A stretch of DNA of 64,000 nucleotides from NCBI RefSeq assembly GCF_004634195.1, contig NZ_SKBP01000003.1, forward strand, positions 1 through 64,000, written 5' to 3'. Shown here in pieces: positions 34,247 through 42,965 of the stretch; the stretch's first letter is position 1; the number at the start of each line of letters is the position of its first letter. The position numbers were made by a program, and so were the translations under genes. Under the pieces are notes generated by a model that saw nothing but the letters and a program-made list of their open reading frames with translations, ran no database searches and was not told the origin of the DNA. This stretch comes from Flavobacterium salilacus subsp. salilacus. Lineage in GTDB: Bacteria; Bacteroidota; Bacteroidia; Flavobacteriales; Flavobacteriaceae.

Positions 34247-36631
34247 ATGGATACTAAAAATTGTTTCCATTGTGGGTTAACTATTGAGGTTAAAGAAGAA
34301 ATTGTTTTTGACGAAAAATCGTTTTGTTGCAACGGTTGCAAAACCGTATATGAAATATTCAGCACCAACGGGCTTTCTTGCTACTATGATTTTGAAAATG
34401 CACCCGGAGCAACCCCACAAGATATAAAAGGCAAATATGATTTTCTTGATAATGAGGGTATAGCCGGGAAACTTCTTGACTTTAAAGAAGAAGATACCCA
34501 TATAGTTACATTGTATATTCCGCATATACATTGCAGCTCCTGTATTTGGATACTCGAAAACTTAAACCAGCTTCAAGAAGGAGTCAACAGTTCTCAGGTT
34601 AATTTCTCCCAAAAAAAAGTACGTATTGTATTCAACCCTAACCAGATTACTTTAAAAACCATAGTTCATGTACTAAGTTCCATAGGCTATGAACCCTACA
34701 TAAGTCTTGAAAATTATGAAGGTAAAAAGGCTGACATCAACCGCGAACTTACCTATAAATTAGGCGTAGCATTTTTTTGCTTTGGTAATGTAATGTTACT
34801 CTCGTTTCCGGAGTATTTTGATGTAGATGAGTTTTGGCTCGATAAGTACAAAGGATTTTTCCGTTGGCTCATTTTCGGGCTATCGTTACCCTCATTCCTG
34901 TATGCAGCAAGCGGCTATTATGTCTCGGCTTGGAAAAGCATCCGTTCCCGAATGCTCAATATCGATGTGCCTATAGCCTTAGGGCTTATAGTAATGTTCA
35001 TAAGGAGTACGGTAGATATAGTGTTTGGCTATGGGCAGGGCTTTTTTGACAGCCTTACCGGTTTAGTATTCTTTATGCTGCTGGGCAGGTTGTTTCAGCA
35101 AAAAACATACAATTTCCTGTCTTTTGAACGCGATTTTAAATCTTACTTTCCTATTGCTGTAACCAAAATTACTGCGGATAAGCAGGAAATATCATGCCCG
35201 GTATATGACGTTGTTGCCGGCGACAGGCTGCTTATCCGTAATCAGGAATTAATACCTGTAGATGGCATACTGATAAGCGAAGAAACAGCTATTGATTACA
35301 GTTTTGTAACCGGAGAAGCTATCCCTATCAGTAAAAAATCGGGCGACAGGATATTTGCCGGAGGCAGGCAAACAGGCAGGGTAATAGAGATGGAAGTAGT
35401 AAGCTCAGTATCTCAAAGTTACCTTACACAGTTATGGAGTAACGATGTATTTACCAAAAAAGACAATCGTAGCTATAAAACCCTTACCGATACCATAAGC
35501 CGATATTTTACCCCCGCAATATTAGCTTTGGCAGTAGCCACATTTTTATACTGGATATTTATAAATGTTAGCACGGCTTTTACTGTATTTACCGCAGTAC
35601 TCATAGTCGCCTGCCCCTGTGCATTAGCACTAAGCGCGCCTTTTACACTGGGCAATGTGCTGCGTATTATGGGTAAACGCAAACTATACCTGAAAAATGC
35701 TACAGTAATAGAACAGATGGCAAAAATAGATACCCTTGTTTTTGATAAAACAGGTACTATTACTACCAATAAAAAATCGTTAATAGTTTTTGAAGGAGCA
35801 TCAATAAGCAGCGAAGAAACTGCTGCAATAAAAAATTTGCTGCGAGGCTCTAACCACCCGCTAAGCAGAAGACTGTACGATTTTTTACCGGTGCAGGATA
35901 TTATATCGGTAAACGATTTTCAGGAAATAACGGGGCAGGGCATACAGGGCAGTGTAGGCGACTATTTTATAAAAATTGGATCGGCTCATTTTGTAGGTCA
36001 GGATTTAGCACCATCATTTCAAACCAATGTACACATTGCCATAAACGGCAATTATAAAGGTAAATATGTTTTTAACAATCAATATCGGGAGGGATTGGCA
36101 GCACTTTTTGAAACATTAAGTAAAACCTATAAGCTAAAAATACTATCTGGAGATAATGAAGGGGAGCGTGATGCCCTTACAAAATTGTTACCCGAAGGCA
36201 CAGAACTGGTTTTTAACCAAAAACCCGAAGATAAGCTGGCCTTTATAGAAAACCTGCAACAACAAGGCAGTAATGTAATGATGATAGGCGACGGGCTTAA
36301 TGATGCCGGAGCATTGGCGCAGAGTAATGTGGGGATTTCCATTCCAGAGAATGTAAATGTTTTCTCTCCCGCGTGCGATGGCATACTCGATGCCGGGCAG
36401 TTTAGTCAATTAAGTTATTTTCTTAACTATTCTAAAAAAGCGGTAAAAACCATTAAGATGAGTTTTGCACTTTCATTGCTGTATAATGCTGTAGGACTGT
36501 CTTTTGCTATTGCAGGAAAGCTATCGCCGCTGGCTGCTGCTATACTCATGCCGCTTAGTACCATTACCATAGTGAGCTTTGTAACAGTAACCAGTAATTA
36601 TTATGCTGAAAAGTGTAAAAAAACAGTATAA
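34247..36631 (+). CDS. ccoI: cbb3 oxidase-linked copper P-type ATPase
   Basis: A 794-residue P1B-type ATPase that exports Cu(I) for assembly of cbb3 oxidase. An N-terminal Cys-rich metal-binding domain (CFHCG, CCNGC, residues 6-31) is followed by a heavy-metal-associated domain with CSSC at 96-99. Eight membrane helices carry the CPC motif at 456-458, the phosphorylation motif DKTGT at 500-504 and GDGLNDAGAL near the end. It has the typical FixI/CcoI layout beside ccoS and ccoN. It is divergent from the FNR-like gene. Confidence 0.95.
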   Translation: MDTKNCFHCGLTIEVKEEIVFDEKSFCCNGCKTVYEIFSTNGLSCYYDFENAPGATPQDIKGKYDFLDNEGIAGKLLDFKEEDTHIVTLYIPHIHCSSCIWILENLNQLQEGVNSSQVNFSQKKVRIVFNPNQITLKTIVHVLSSIGYEPYISLENYEGKKADINRELTYKLGVAFFCFGNVMLLSFPEYFDVDEFWLDKYKGFFRWLIFGLSLPSFLYAASGYYVSAWKSIRSRMLNIDVPIALGLIVMFIRSTVDIVFGYGQGFFDSLTGLVFFMLLGRLFQQKTYNFLSFERDFKSYFPIAVTKITADKQEISCPVYDVVAGDRLLIRNQELIPVDGILISEETAIDYSFVTGEAIPISKKSGDRIFAGGRQTGRVIEMEVVSSVSQSYLTQLWSNDVFTKKDNRSYKTLTDTISRYFTPAILALAVATFLYWIFINVSTAFTVFTAVLIVACPCALALSAPFTLGNVLRIMGKRKLYLKNATVIEQMAKIDTLVFDKTGTITTNKKSLIVFEGASISSEETAAIKNLLRGSNHPLSRRLYDFLPVQDIISVNDFQEITGQGIQGSVGDYFIKIGSAHFVGQDLAPSFQTNVHIAINGNYKGKYVFNNQYREGLAALFETLSKTYKLKILSGDNEGERDALTKLLPEGTELVFNQKPEDKLAFIENLQQQGSNVMMIGDGLNDAGALAQSNVGISIPENVNVFSPACDGILDAGQFSQLSYFLNYSKKAVKTIKMSFALSLLYNAVGLSFAIAGKLSPLAAAILMPLSTITIVSFVTVTSNYYAEKCKKTV

Positions 36632-36643
36632 AAAACCCGAAGT

Positions 36644-36657
36644 ATGACAAATATCAT
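36644..36657. promoter_or_regulatory. FNR-type palindrome upstream of ccoS
   Basis: ATGAC-AAAT-ATCAT is centred at 36650.5. The -7 box TAGCTTTG (36680-36687) ends 36.5 bases downstream. Confidence 0.85.
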
Positions 36658-36679
36658 ATTTTAAGAAGTAGGACTAAAG

Positions 36680-36687
36680 TAGCTTTG
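36680..36687 (+). promoter_or_regulatory. -7 promoter element of the ccoSNQPGH operon
   Basis: TAGCTTTG is an exact TAnnTTTG match, 21 bases before the ccoS ATG. Confidence 0.7.
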
Positions 36688-36708
36688 TTAACATAAATTT
36701 AAGAAGGT

Positions 36709-36882
36709 ATGAGCGTAATCTATTTATTAATTTCCATCAGTATCGTAGTGGCTGTGGGTTTTTTCTTTGCCTTTGTAAAGGCAGTAAAAAGCGGACAGTA
36801 TGACGATGACTATACCCCATCCGTCAGAATGCTTTTTGACGACGAGTTAAAGAAATCTAAAACCAAAACCAAAATTAAATAA
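36709..36882 (+). CDS. ccoS: cbb3 oxidase assembly protein CcoS
   Basis: A 57-residue protein: one transmembrane helix (YLLISISIVVAVGFFFAFV), then a short cytoplasmic tail GQYDDDYTPSVRMLFDDE, the CcoS signature (a GQFDDxxGPAxxxLxDD-like pattern). CcoS is needed for cofactor insertion into cbb3 oxidase. The first ATG gives a standard-length protein directly before ccoN, and a -7 box is at the right distance. Confidence 0.9.
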   Translation: MSVIYLLISISIVVAVGFFFAFVKAVKSGQYDDDYTPSVRMLFDDELKKSKTKTKIK

Positions 36883-36893
36883 CAACACATATC

Positions 36894-39101
36894 ATGGAAG
36901 TGCAGCAATTTTATTACGACAATAAAATAGTTAAAAAGTTCCTCTATGCTACCATTATATTTGGAGTAGTAGGAATGCTTGTCGGTTTACTGGTAGCAGC
37001 ATTGTACCTGTTCCCGAACATGACCGACGGAATTTCGTGGCTAAGCTACGGAAGGTTAAGACCATTACACACTAATGCGGTAATATTTGCCTTTGTGGGT
37101 AATGCTATTTTTGCAGGGGTATATTACTCATTGCAAAGATTACTTAAAACCCGAATGTACAGTAACTTTTTGAGTAATGTAAACTTTTGGGGCTGGCAGC
37201 TTATTATTGTTGCGGCAGCTATATCATTACCGTTGGGTTATACCACATCAAAAGAATATGCCGAACTGGAATGGCCTATAGATATAGCCATTGCCTTAGT
37301 TTGGGTAGCCTTTGGTGTAAACATGATAGGCACTATACTGAGAAGAAGAGAACGCCACCTGTATGTAGCCATTTGGTTTTACCTTGCCACATTTGTAACG
37401 GTAGCGGTACTGCACATATTTAATAGCCTTGCGCTTCCTGTTAGCGGAATGAAAAGCTACTCAGTATACGCAGGGGTTCAGGATGCATTAGTGCAATGGT
37501 GGTATGGGCATAATGCGGTAGCATTCTTCCTTACTACACCATTTCTTGGGCTTATGTACTATTATTTGCCAAAGGCAGCCAACAGACCTGTGTATTCCTA
37601 CAGGCTTTCTATTATTCACTTCTGGTCGTTAATATTTATATATATATGGGCAGGACCACACCACTTGTTATACTCAGCATTGCCCGACTGGGCGCAAAAC
37701 TTAGGCGTAGTATTCTCTGTAATGCTCATTGCACCATCATGGGGTGGTATGATAAACGGTTTGCTTACGCTTCGAGGAGCATGGGATAAAGTGCGTACCG
37801 ACCCGGTTTTAAAATTCTTTGTGGTAGCGGTTACCGGTTATGGTATGGCAACTTTTGAAGGCCCCATGCTTTCACTTAAAAATGTGAACTCTATTGCCCA
37901 CTTTACAGACTGGATTATTGCTCACGTACACGTGGGGGCTTTAGCCTGGAACGGTTTCCTAACCTTCGGTATGATATACTGGTTAATACCTCGCATGACC
38001 AAAACTTCACTGTACTCTACTAAACTGGCTAACTTCCATTTTTGGATAGGTACATTAGGTATTATACTTTATACATTACCTATGTATGTGGCAGGATTTA
38101 CACAAGCCAGTATGTGGAAACAGTTTAACCCCGATGGTACATTAGTATATGGTAACTTTTTGGAAACTGTAAAACAAATAATGCCCATGTACTGGATGCG
38201 CGCCATAGGCGGTACCCTGTTTGTAATAGGATTACTGGTATTAGTATATAACATTATTATGACTGTAAGACAAGGTGAACCTATTGAAGATGAACTTGCC
38301 GAAGCACCTGCACTGCAAAAAATAAGCAAAAGAAGACTTAAAGGAGAAAAATTCCACCCATGGCTGGAAAGAAAACCAATACAGCTTACTATACTGGCAA
38401 CTATAGCCATACTTATAGGTGGTATTATACAAATTGTACCCACCATCATGGTAAAATCCAACATACCCACCATATCAAGTGTTAAGCCTTATACACCATT
38501 AGAGCTTGAAGGGCGTGACCTGTATATAAGAGAAGGTTGTGTGGGTTGCCACTCTCAAATGATACGACCTTTCAGGAGCGAGGTAGAACGTTATGGCGAA
38601 TACTCTAAATCAGGTGAGTATGTGTACGACCACCCGTTCCTGTGGGGTTCTAAACGAACCGGTCCCGACCTGATGAGGGTAGGAGGTAAGTATAGCGATA
38701 ACTGGCATTTTAACCACATGTGGGATCCGCAAAGTACATCGGCAGGATCAATAATGCCGGGCTATAAATGGCTGTTTGATAATACAAAAATGGACTACTC
38801 TGATATAGAGAAGAAAATGGAAGTAATGGCAAAACTCGGAGTGCCTTATACGGAAGAGGACATAGCTAATGCACAAAAATCTATTAGTGAGCAAGCAGCC
38901 AAAATAGAAGCTAACCTGCATAGTGATCCTGATTTTGTAAAGAGTTATGAAGACAGCAAAAAAGCTGCTGCTACAAGAGGCGAAGAGTTTGTGCCCATGA
39001 AAGAAAGAGAGATTGTAGCACTTATTGCTTACCTGCAACGCCTTGGTACAGATATCAAGATAAAAAATACAAAAACAACAACCGCTGATAATTCTAAATA
39101 A
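36894..39101 (+). CDS. ccoN: Fused cbb3 oxidase subunits I and II (CcoN-CcoO)
   Basis: A 735-residue fusion. Residues ~1-480 are CcoN, the heme-copper catalytic subunit with 12 or so helices and His-rich motifs such as RPLHTNAVIFAF, WWYGHNAVAFFLTTP, WAGPHHLLYSALPDW and HVHVGALAWNG. Residues ~500-735 are the membrane-anchored monoheme cytochrome CcoO, with CVGCH at 549-553 followed by SQMIRPFRSE and a Met ligand region GSIMPGYKW. Separate ccoN and ccoO genes are the proteobacterial norm, and the fusion is usual in Bacteroidetes. It reduces O2 at very low oxygen levels. Confidence 0.95.
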   Translation: MEVQQFYYDNKIVKKFLYATIIFGVVGMLVGLLVAALYLFPNMTDGISWLSYGRLRPLHTNAVIFAFVGNAIFAGVYYSLQRLLKTRMYSNFLSNVNFWGWQLIIVAAAISLPLGYTTSKEYAELEWPIDIAIALVWVAFGVNMIGTILRRRERHLYVAIWFYLATFVTVAVLHIFNSLALPVSGMKSYSVYAGVQDALVQWWYGHNAVAFFLTTPFLGLMYYYLPKAANRPVYSYRLSIIHFWSLIFIYIWAGPHHLLYSALPDWAQNLGVVFSVMLIAPSWGGMINGLLTLRGAWDKVRTDPVLKFFVVAVTGYGMATFEGPMLSLKNVNSIAHFTDWIIAHVHVGALAWNGFLTFGMIYWLIPRMTKTSLYSTKLANFHFWIGTLGIILYTLPMYVAGFTQASMWKQFNPDGTLVYGNFLETVKQIMPMYWMRAIGGTLFVIGLLVLVYNIIMTVRQGEPIEDELAEAPALQKISKRRLKGEKFHPWLERKPIQLTILATIAILIGGIIQIVPTIMVKSNIPTISSVKPYTPLELEGRDLYIREGCVGCHSQMIRPFRSEVERYGEYSKSGEYVYDHPFLWGSKRTGPDLMRVGGKYSDNWHFNHMWDPQSTSAGSIMPGYKWLFDNTKMDYSDIEKKMEVMAKLGVPYTEEDIANAQKSISEQAAKIEANLHSDPDFVKSYEDSKKAAATRGEEFVPMKEREIVALIAYLQRLGTDIKIKNTKTTTADNSK

Positions 39102-39107
39102 CGAGCT

Positions 39108-39305
39108 ATGCTAAAGTTTGTAAAACATAATATGGATACCATCTCCGGTATAGAGATATATCCGATAATATCGCTACTTATATTCTTTATCTTTTTTGTA
39201 GGACTATATACTTGGGTGTTTACCTATAAGAAAGAGAAAATAAGCGAAATGAGTCATTTGCCTTTTTCTGACGAGGGAGATGATAACCAAACGTTTAACT
39301 ATTAA
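39108..39305 (+). CDS. ccoQ: cbb3 oxidase subunit CcoQ-like
   Basis: A 65-residue protein with one transmembrane helix (IYPIISLLIFFIFFVGLYTWVFTY) and a short charged cytoplasmic tail ending in LPFSDEGDDN. Its position between ccoNO and ccoP and its topology fit CcoQ, which stabilises the complex. Sequence conservation is low, so the name rests mainly on context. Confidence 0.8.
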   Translation: MLKFVKHNMDTISGIEIYPIISLLIFFIFFVGLYTWVFTYKKEKISEMSHLPFSDEGDDNQTFNY

Positions 39306-39317
39306 AAAACAGGAATC

Positions 39318-40277
39318 ATGAAAAAAATAATTCCGGTATATGTAAGGGTACCCGTTCTGTTTGCCCTTGTATTTATGGCTTTAGAATATTTTATAGACTC
39401 AGGCGATAAACCTGCATTCTTAAAATATCCAATGGTATCCGTATTCCTGTTTGTGTTTCTTTTCATACAAATAGCTATAGAAATTGTTATCAGTGCTATG
39501 GATAAGATAACCTATGCGATACTTACTGACGAGCAAAAGAAAAAGCTTGCGATGGAAGAAGCCAAGGGAGTAGGAGAGAGTGAGTGGTATAAAAAACTAA
39601 AACGCTTTTTTACCAAAAGCAAATCTATTGAGGAAGAAGGCGAAATTATGCTCGACCATAATTATGATGGTATTAAAGAGCTTGATAATGTGTTACCGCC
39701 ATGGTGGGTGTACCTTTTTTATGGAACTATAATATTTGCGGTTGTCTATTTGGTACGATTCCACATCTATGGCGATTATACCCAAAAAGAAGAATTTGAA
39801 ACAGAAATGGCAGAAGCCAAACTGGCTGTAGAAGAATACAAAAAAACGGCTAAAGACCTTGTGGATGCCGAAACAGTAACATTACTTACTGATGCGGGAG
39901 ATTTAGCACAGGGTAAAACCATATTCGAAACCAATTGCGTTGCCTGTCACAAAGCTGATGGTGGAGGTAGTATTGGTCCTAACCTAACCGATGAATTTTG
40001 GATATTGGGCGGAGGTATTAAAAACGTTTTCCACACTATAACCGAAGGCGGTAGAGACGGTAAGGGTATGGTGGCATGGAAAGGAACATTAAAACCATCT
40101 GAAATACAACTGGTGGCAAGTTATGTACTCTCTTTACAAGGTACAAACCCGGCAGATGCTAAAGCGCCTGACGGAGATATATGGAAAGAAGAGGGAGCAG
40201 AAAAGACGGAAGAAGGTGCAGAGGAAAACAAGGCAACAGAGAAAACCGAAACGGTACCGGAAGTAGCCCAAAACTAA
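39318..40277 (+). CDS. ccoP: cbb3 oxidase subunit CcoP, monoheme
   Basis: A 319-residue subunit with three membrane helices (residues ~10-26, 36-54 and 126-145, the last being the conserved NVLPPWWVYLFYGTIIFAVVYL anchor). One cytochrome c domain follows, with CVACH at 207-211 and GPNLTDEFWILGGG. Classical CcoP has two hemes; only one CxxCH is present here. A Glu/Lys-rich tail follows. It passes electrons from a donor to the CcoNO core. Confidence 0.93.
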   Translation: MKKIIPVYVRVPVLFALVFMALEYFIDSGDKPAFLKYPMVSVFLFVFLFIQIAIEIVISAMDKITYAILTDEQKKKLAMEEAKGVGESEWYKKLKRFFTKSKSIEEEGEIMLDHNYDGIKELDNVLPPWWVYLFYGTIIFAVVYLVRFHIYGDYTQKEEFETEMAEAKLAVEEYKKTAKDLVDAETVTLLTDAGDLAQGKTIFETNCVACHKADGGGSIGPNLTDEFWILGGGIKNVFHTITEGGRDGKGMVAWKGTLKPSEIQLVASYVLSLQGTNPADAKAPDGDIWKEEGAEKTEEGAEENKATEKTETVPEVAQN

Positions 40278-40290
40278 AATTATAAAAACA

Positions 40291-41709
40291 ATGGCAGCAC
40301 AAATGGATGAGGGATTTCGTGATACAATAGCCACGATTGATGAAGAAGGTAAACGTTCATGGCTTTATCCTAAAAAGCCATCAGGCAAGTTTTATAAGTA
40401 CAGGAAACTGGTAAGCTATTTTCTGCTGGCATTTCTGGTATTAGCGCCTTTTGTAAAAATAAACGGCAACCAGTTCCTGATGTTTAATGTACTGGAACGC
40501 AGGTTTAATATTTTCGGGTTTCCGTTTTGGCCACAGGATTTTCACCTTTTCGTAATCTCTATGATAATAGGGGTGGTTTTTGTAGCCCTTTTTACAGTAG
40601 CCTTTGGGCGCATATTTTGCGGGTGGATATGCCCGCAAACTATATTTCTGGAAATGGTATTCAGGCGCATAGAATACTGGATAGAAGGCGACAGAAATGC
40701 GCAGATGAAGCTGGACAAAATGGAATGGAACGCTGAGAAAATCAGGAAAAAAGCATTGAAGTGGAGTATATTCTTCATCATTTCATTTGGTATTGCCAAT
40801 GTGTTTTTAGCCTACCTTGTAGGTAGCGATAAGCTTATAGCTATGGTAGAAGACGGTCCGGCGCAGCACTTGGGCAACTTAATAGCACTATTGATATTTA
40901 CGGGAGTCTTCTATTTTATATTTGCTTGGTTTAGAGAGCAGGTTTGCATTATTGCCTGTCCTTATGGTAGGTTGCAAGGAGTACTGCTCGATAACAAATC
41001 AATTATTGTGGCGTATGACCATGTTAGGGGTGAAGCAGAGGCGGGACGTGGCAGAATTGTTAAAAATGAAGACCGTGCTGCCGTTGGTAAAGGCGATTGT
41101 ATAGATTGTAAACTGTGTGTACACGTTTGCCCTACAGGTATCGATATCAGGAATGGTACTCAGTTGGAATGTACTAACTGCACCGCCTGTATAGATGAGT
41201 GTAATACTGTAATGGAAAAAGTAGGTTTGCCAAAAGGACTCATACGGTATGCCAGCGAAGATGAAATAACCAAAAAAGAAAAATTCACCTTTACTGCCCG
41301 AATGAAGGGTTATACAGCCGTATTACTGATACTGTTCGGAGTATTTTCGGGAATGCTGTTTTTAAGGAATGATGTCGAGGCTACTGTTTTGCGACTGCCG
41401 GGGCAACTATACCAGCACAAGGGCGAAAATATAAGTAATGTATTTACCTATAAAATAGTGAACAAGACTACGAAAGAGTTTAACAATGTTCACTTTAAAT
41501 TAGTAAAACCACAGGGTACAGTAAAAATGGTAGGAAACGAAACATTTAATGTGCCTAAAGAAGGACTTTCACAGGGGACACTTTTTATAGAAATAAACCC
41601 TGCTTTCCTGAAAGGAGATAAAACAAAAATAACCCTTGAGGTGTATGACGGTGACAGGCTTATAGAAACAGAGACTACTAACTTTTTAGGACCTCGTACA
41701 TTTAATTAA
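40291..41709 (+). CDS. ccoG: cbb3 oxidase accessory ferredoxin-like protein CcoG
   Basis: A 472-residue membrane protein (CcoG/RdxA/FixG). Helices lie near residues 33-50, 86-108, 160-180, 198-218 and 340-360. A CGWICPQT loop precedes the soluble part with two [4Fe-4S] sites: Cys270/273/276/280 and Cys294/297/300/304. A C-terminal Ig-like domain follows. CcoG reduces Cu(II) for the oxidase copper centre. It is in the order G-H after ccoP. Confidence 0.95.
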   Translation: MAAQMDEGFRDTIATIDEEGKRSWLYPKKPSGKFYKYRKLVSYFLLAFLVLAPFVKINGNQFLMFNVLERRFNIFGFPFWPQDFHLFVISMIIGVVFVALFTVAFGRIFCGWICPQTIFLEMVFRRIEYWIEGDRNAQMKLDKMEWNAEKIRKKALKWSIFFIISFGIANVFLAYLVGSDKLIAMVEDGPAQHLGNLIALLIFTGVFYFIFAWFREQVCIIACPYGRLQGVLLDNKSIIVAYDHVRGEAEAGRGRIVKNEDRAAVGKGDCIDCKLCVHVCPTGIDIRNGTQLECTNCTACIDECNTVMEKVGLPKGLIRYASEDEITKKEKFTFTARMKGYTAVLLILFGVFSGMLFLRNDVEATVLRLPGQLYQHKGENISNVFTYKIVNKTTKEFNNVHFKLVKPQGTVKMVGNETFNVPKEGLSQGTLFIEINPAFLKGDKTKITLEVYDGDRLIETETTNFLGPRTFN

Positions 41710-41721
41710 AACTATAGCATT

Positions 41722-42177
41722 ATGAATATTAAATTCAATTGGGGTACAGGAATTGTTATTGCATTTACCTTTTTTATAGGCTTTATACTATTTTTTGTTA
41801 TAAAAGTTCAAACAAATCATCAGTATGATAATGAGCTTGTTGTAGAAGATTATTATAAAAAAGAGCGCATACTCCAGGCAAAACTGGACAGAGAGCAAAA
41901 CGCCGCTGACCTTAATGATAAAGTTACGGTTACGCAGGATGACAAAAATATAAAAATAGAATTTCCGAGTGATTTTGATGCCACTCAAATAACAGGAAAA
42001 GTGTCCTTATACAGACCGTCTGACCAAAAACTGGATTTTGAACTCCCCGTTTCAATTTCAGTCCCTTATCTGCTCATACCTAAAAGCAATTTGGCAGGCG
42101 GTCGTTGGGACATTTCTGTAGAATGGCAATATGAAGATACCGACTACCAGAATAGTGCTATGCTAACACTGGATTAA
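41722..42177 (+). CDS. ccoH: FixH family protein
   Basis: A 151-residue protein: one N-terminal helix (IVIAFTFFIGFILFFVI), a short linker VEDYYKKERILQAKLDREQNA typical of FixH/CcoH, then an Ig-like periplasmic domain ending in WDISVEWQYEDTDYQ. CcoH interacts with the cbb3 complex and aids assembly. It lies 12 bases after ccoG. Confidence 0.9.
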   Translation: MNIKFNWGTGIVIAFTFFIGFILFFVIKVQTNHQYDNELVVEDYYKKERILQAKLDREQNAADLNDKVTVTQDDKNIKIEFPSDFDATQITGKVSLYRPSDQKLDFELPVSISVPYLLIPKSNLAGGRWDISVEWQYEDTDYQNSAMLTLD

Positions 42178-42203
42178 TTTTTTTGGATATAATTTAAATA
42201 CAG

Positions 42204-42917
42204 ATGCTGTATTCAGCTTTCATATTAGGTTTACTCTCCAGCCTGCATTGCATAGGCATGTGTGGTCCTATAGCCATGATGCTGCCTGTTGACAGGAATA
42301 ACCCCGCAAAAAAAGTATTCCAAATAATGCTGTACCACCTGGGCAGGCTTACTGCCTATGGCAGCTTAGGACTTGTTTTCGGTATTATGGGCAAAGGTTT
42401 GTACTTGGCAGGTATGCAACAGCAAGTATCTATAATTGCAGGTATTATAATGATTAGTATTGTAATGATTCCTGAAAAGGTATTTATGCGCTACAACTTT
42501 TCCAAACCTGTATATAGGCTAATTGCTAAAGTAAAAACGGGCTTGGGCAGTCAGTTTAAAAAACGAAGTTATAAAGCACTCTTTATAACAGGGCTTTTAA
42601 ACGGTTTCTTGCCTTGTGGCTTGGTGTATGCTGCTTTATTTGGTGCTATCGCCATGCAAAATGCCACACTGGGTGTTAGTTATATGGTATTGTATGGCGC
42701 GGGTACTATCCCTATGATGAGTGCCGTAGTATATGTTTCTGGCTTCATGTCAGGGCATTGGCGCAATAAAGTATCCGGTTTAGTACCTTATGCGGCTGTT
42801 TTTATAGGCATGCTGTTTATAGTGCGGGGGCTTGGTCTTGGCATACCTTTTATATCTCCGTCAGATGCCGGTCTTTTTGTACAGAGCAATCCTGATTGTG
42901 TACTAATAAATCATTAA
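42204..42917 (+). CDS. TauE/SafE-like membrane protein
   Basis: A 237-residue membrane protein of the sulfite-exporter TauE/SafE or UreH-like group, with about six helices. It opens with SAFILGLLSSLHCIGMCGPIAMM, with a conserved His-Cys-x3-Cys in the first helix, and has GLLNGFLPCGLVYAALFGA. This branch is routinely found at the end of cco operons and is linked to copper delivery rather than sulfite export. That is context-based inference. Terminator follows. Confidence 0.85.
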   Translation: MLYSAFILGLLSSLHCIGMCGPIAMMLPVDRNNPAKKVFQIMLYHLGRLTAYGSLGLVFGIMGKGLYLAGMQQQVSIIAGIIMISIVMIPEKVFMRYNFSKPVYRLIAKVKTGLGSQFKKRSYKALFITGLLNGFLPCGLVYAALFGAIAMQNATLGVSYMVLYGAGTIPMMSAVVYVSGFMSGHWRNKVSGLVPYAAVFIGMLFIVRGLGLGIPFISPSDAGLFVQSNPDCVLINH

Positions 42918-42944
42918 AAGAGCCGCTATTAACAGCGGCTCTTT
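42917..42944. terminator. Terminator of the cco operon
   Basis: A perfect 11-bp stem AAAGAGCCGCT / AGCGGCTCTTT has an ATTAAC loop. It follows the last operon gene directly and also serves convergent hemN. Confidence 0.9.
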
Positions 42945-42965
42945 CGTTTTTAGTTTGAGTTGGTT

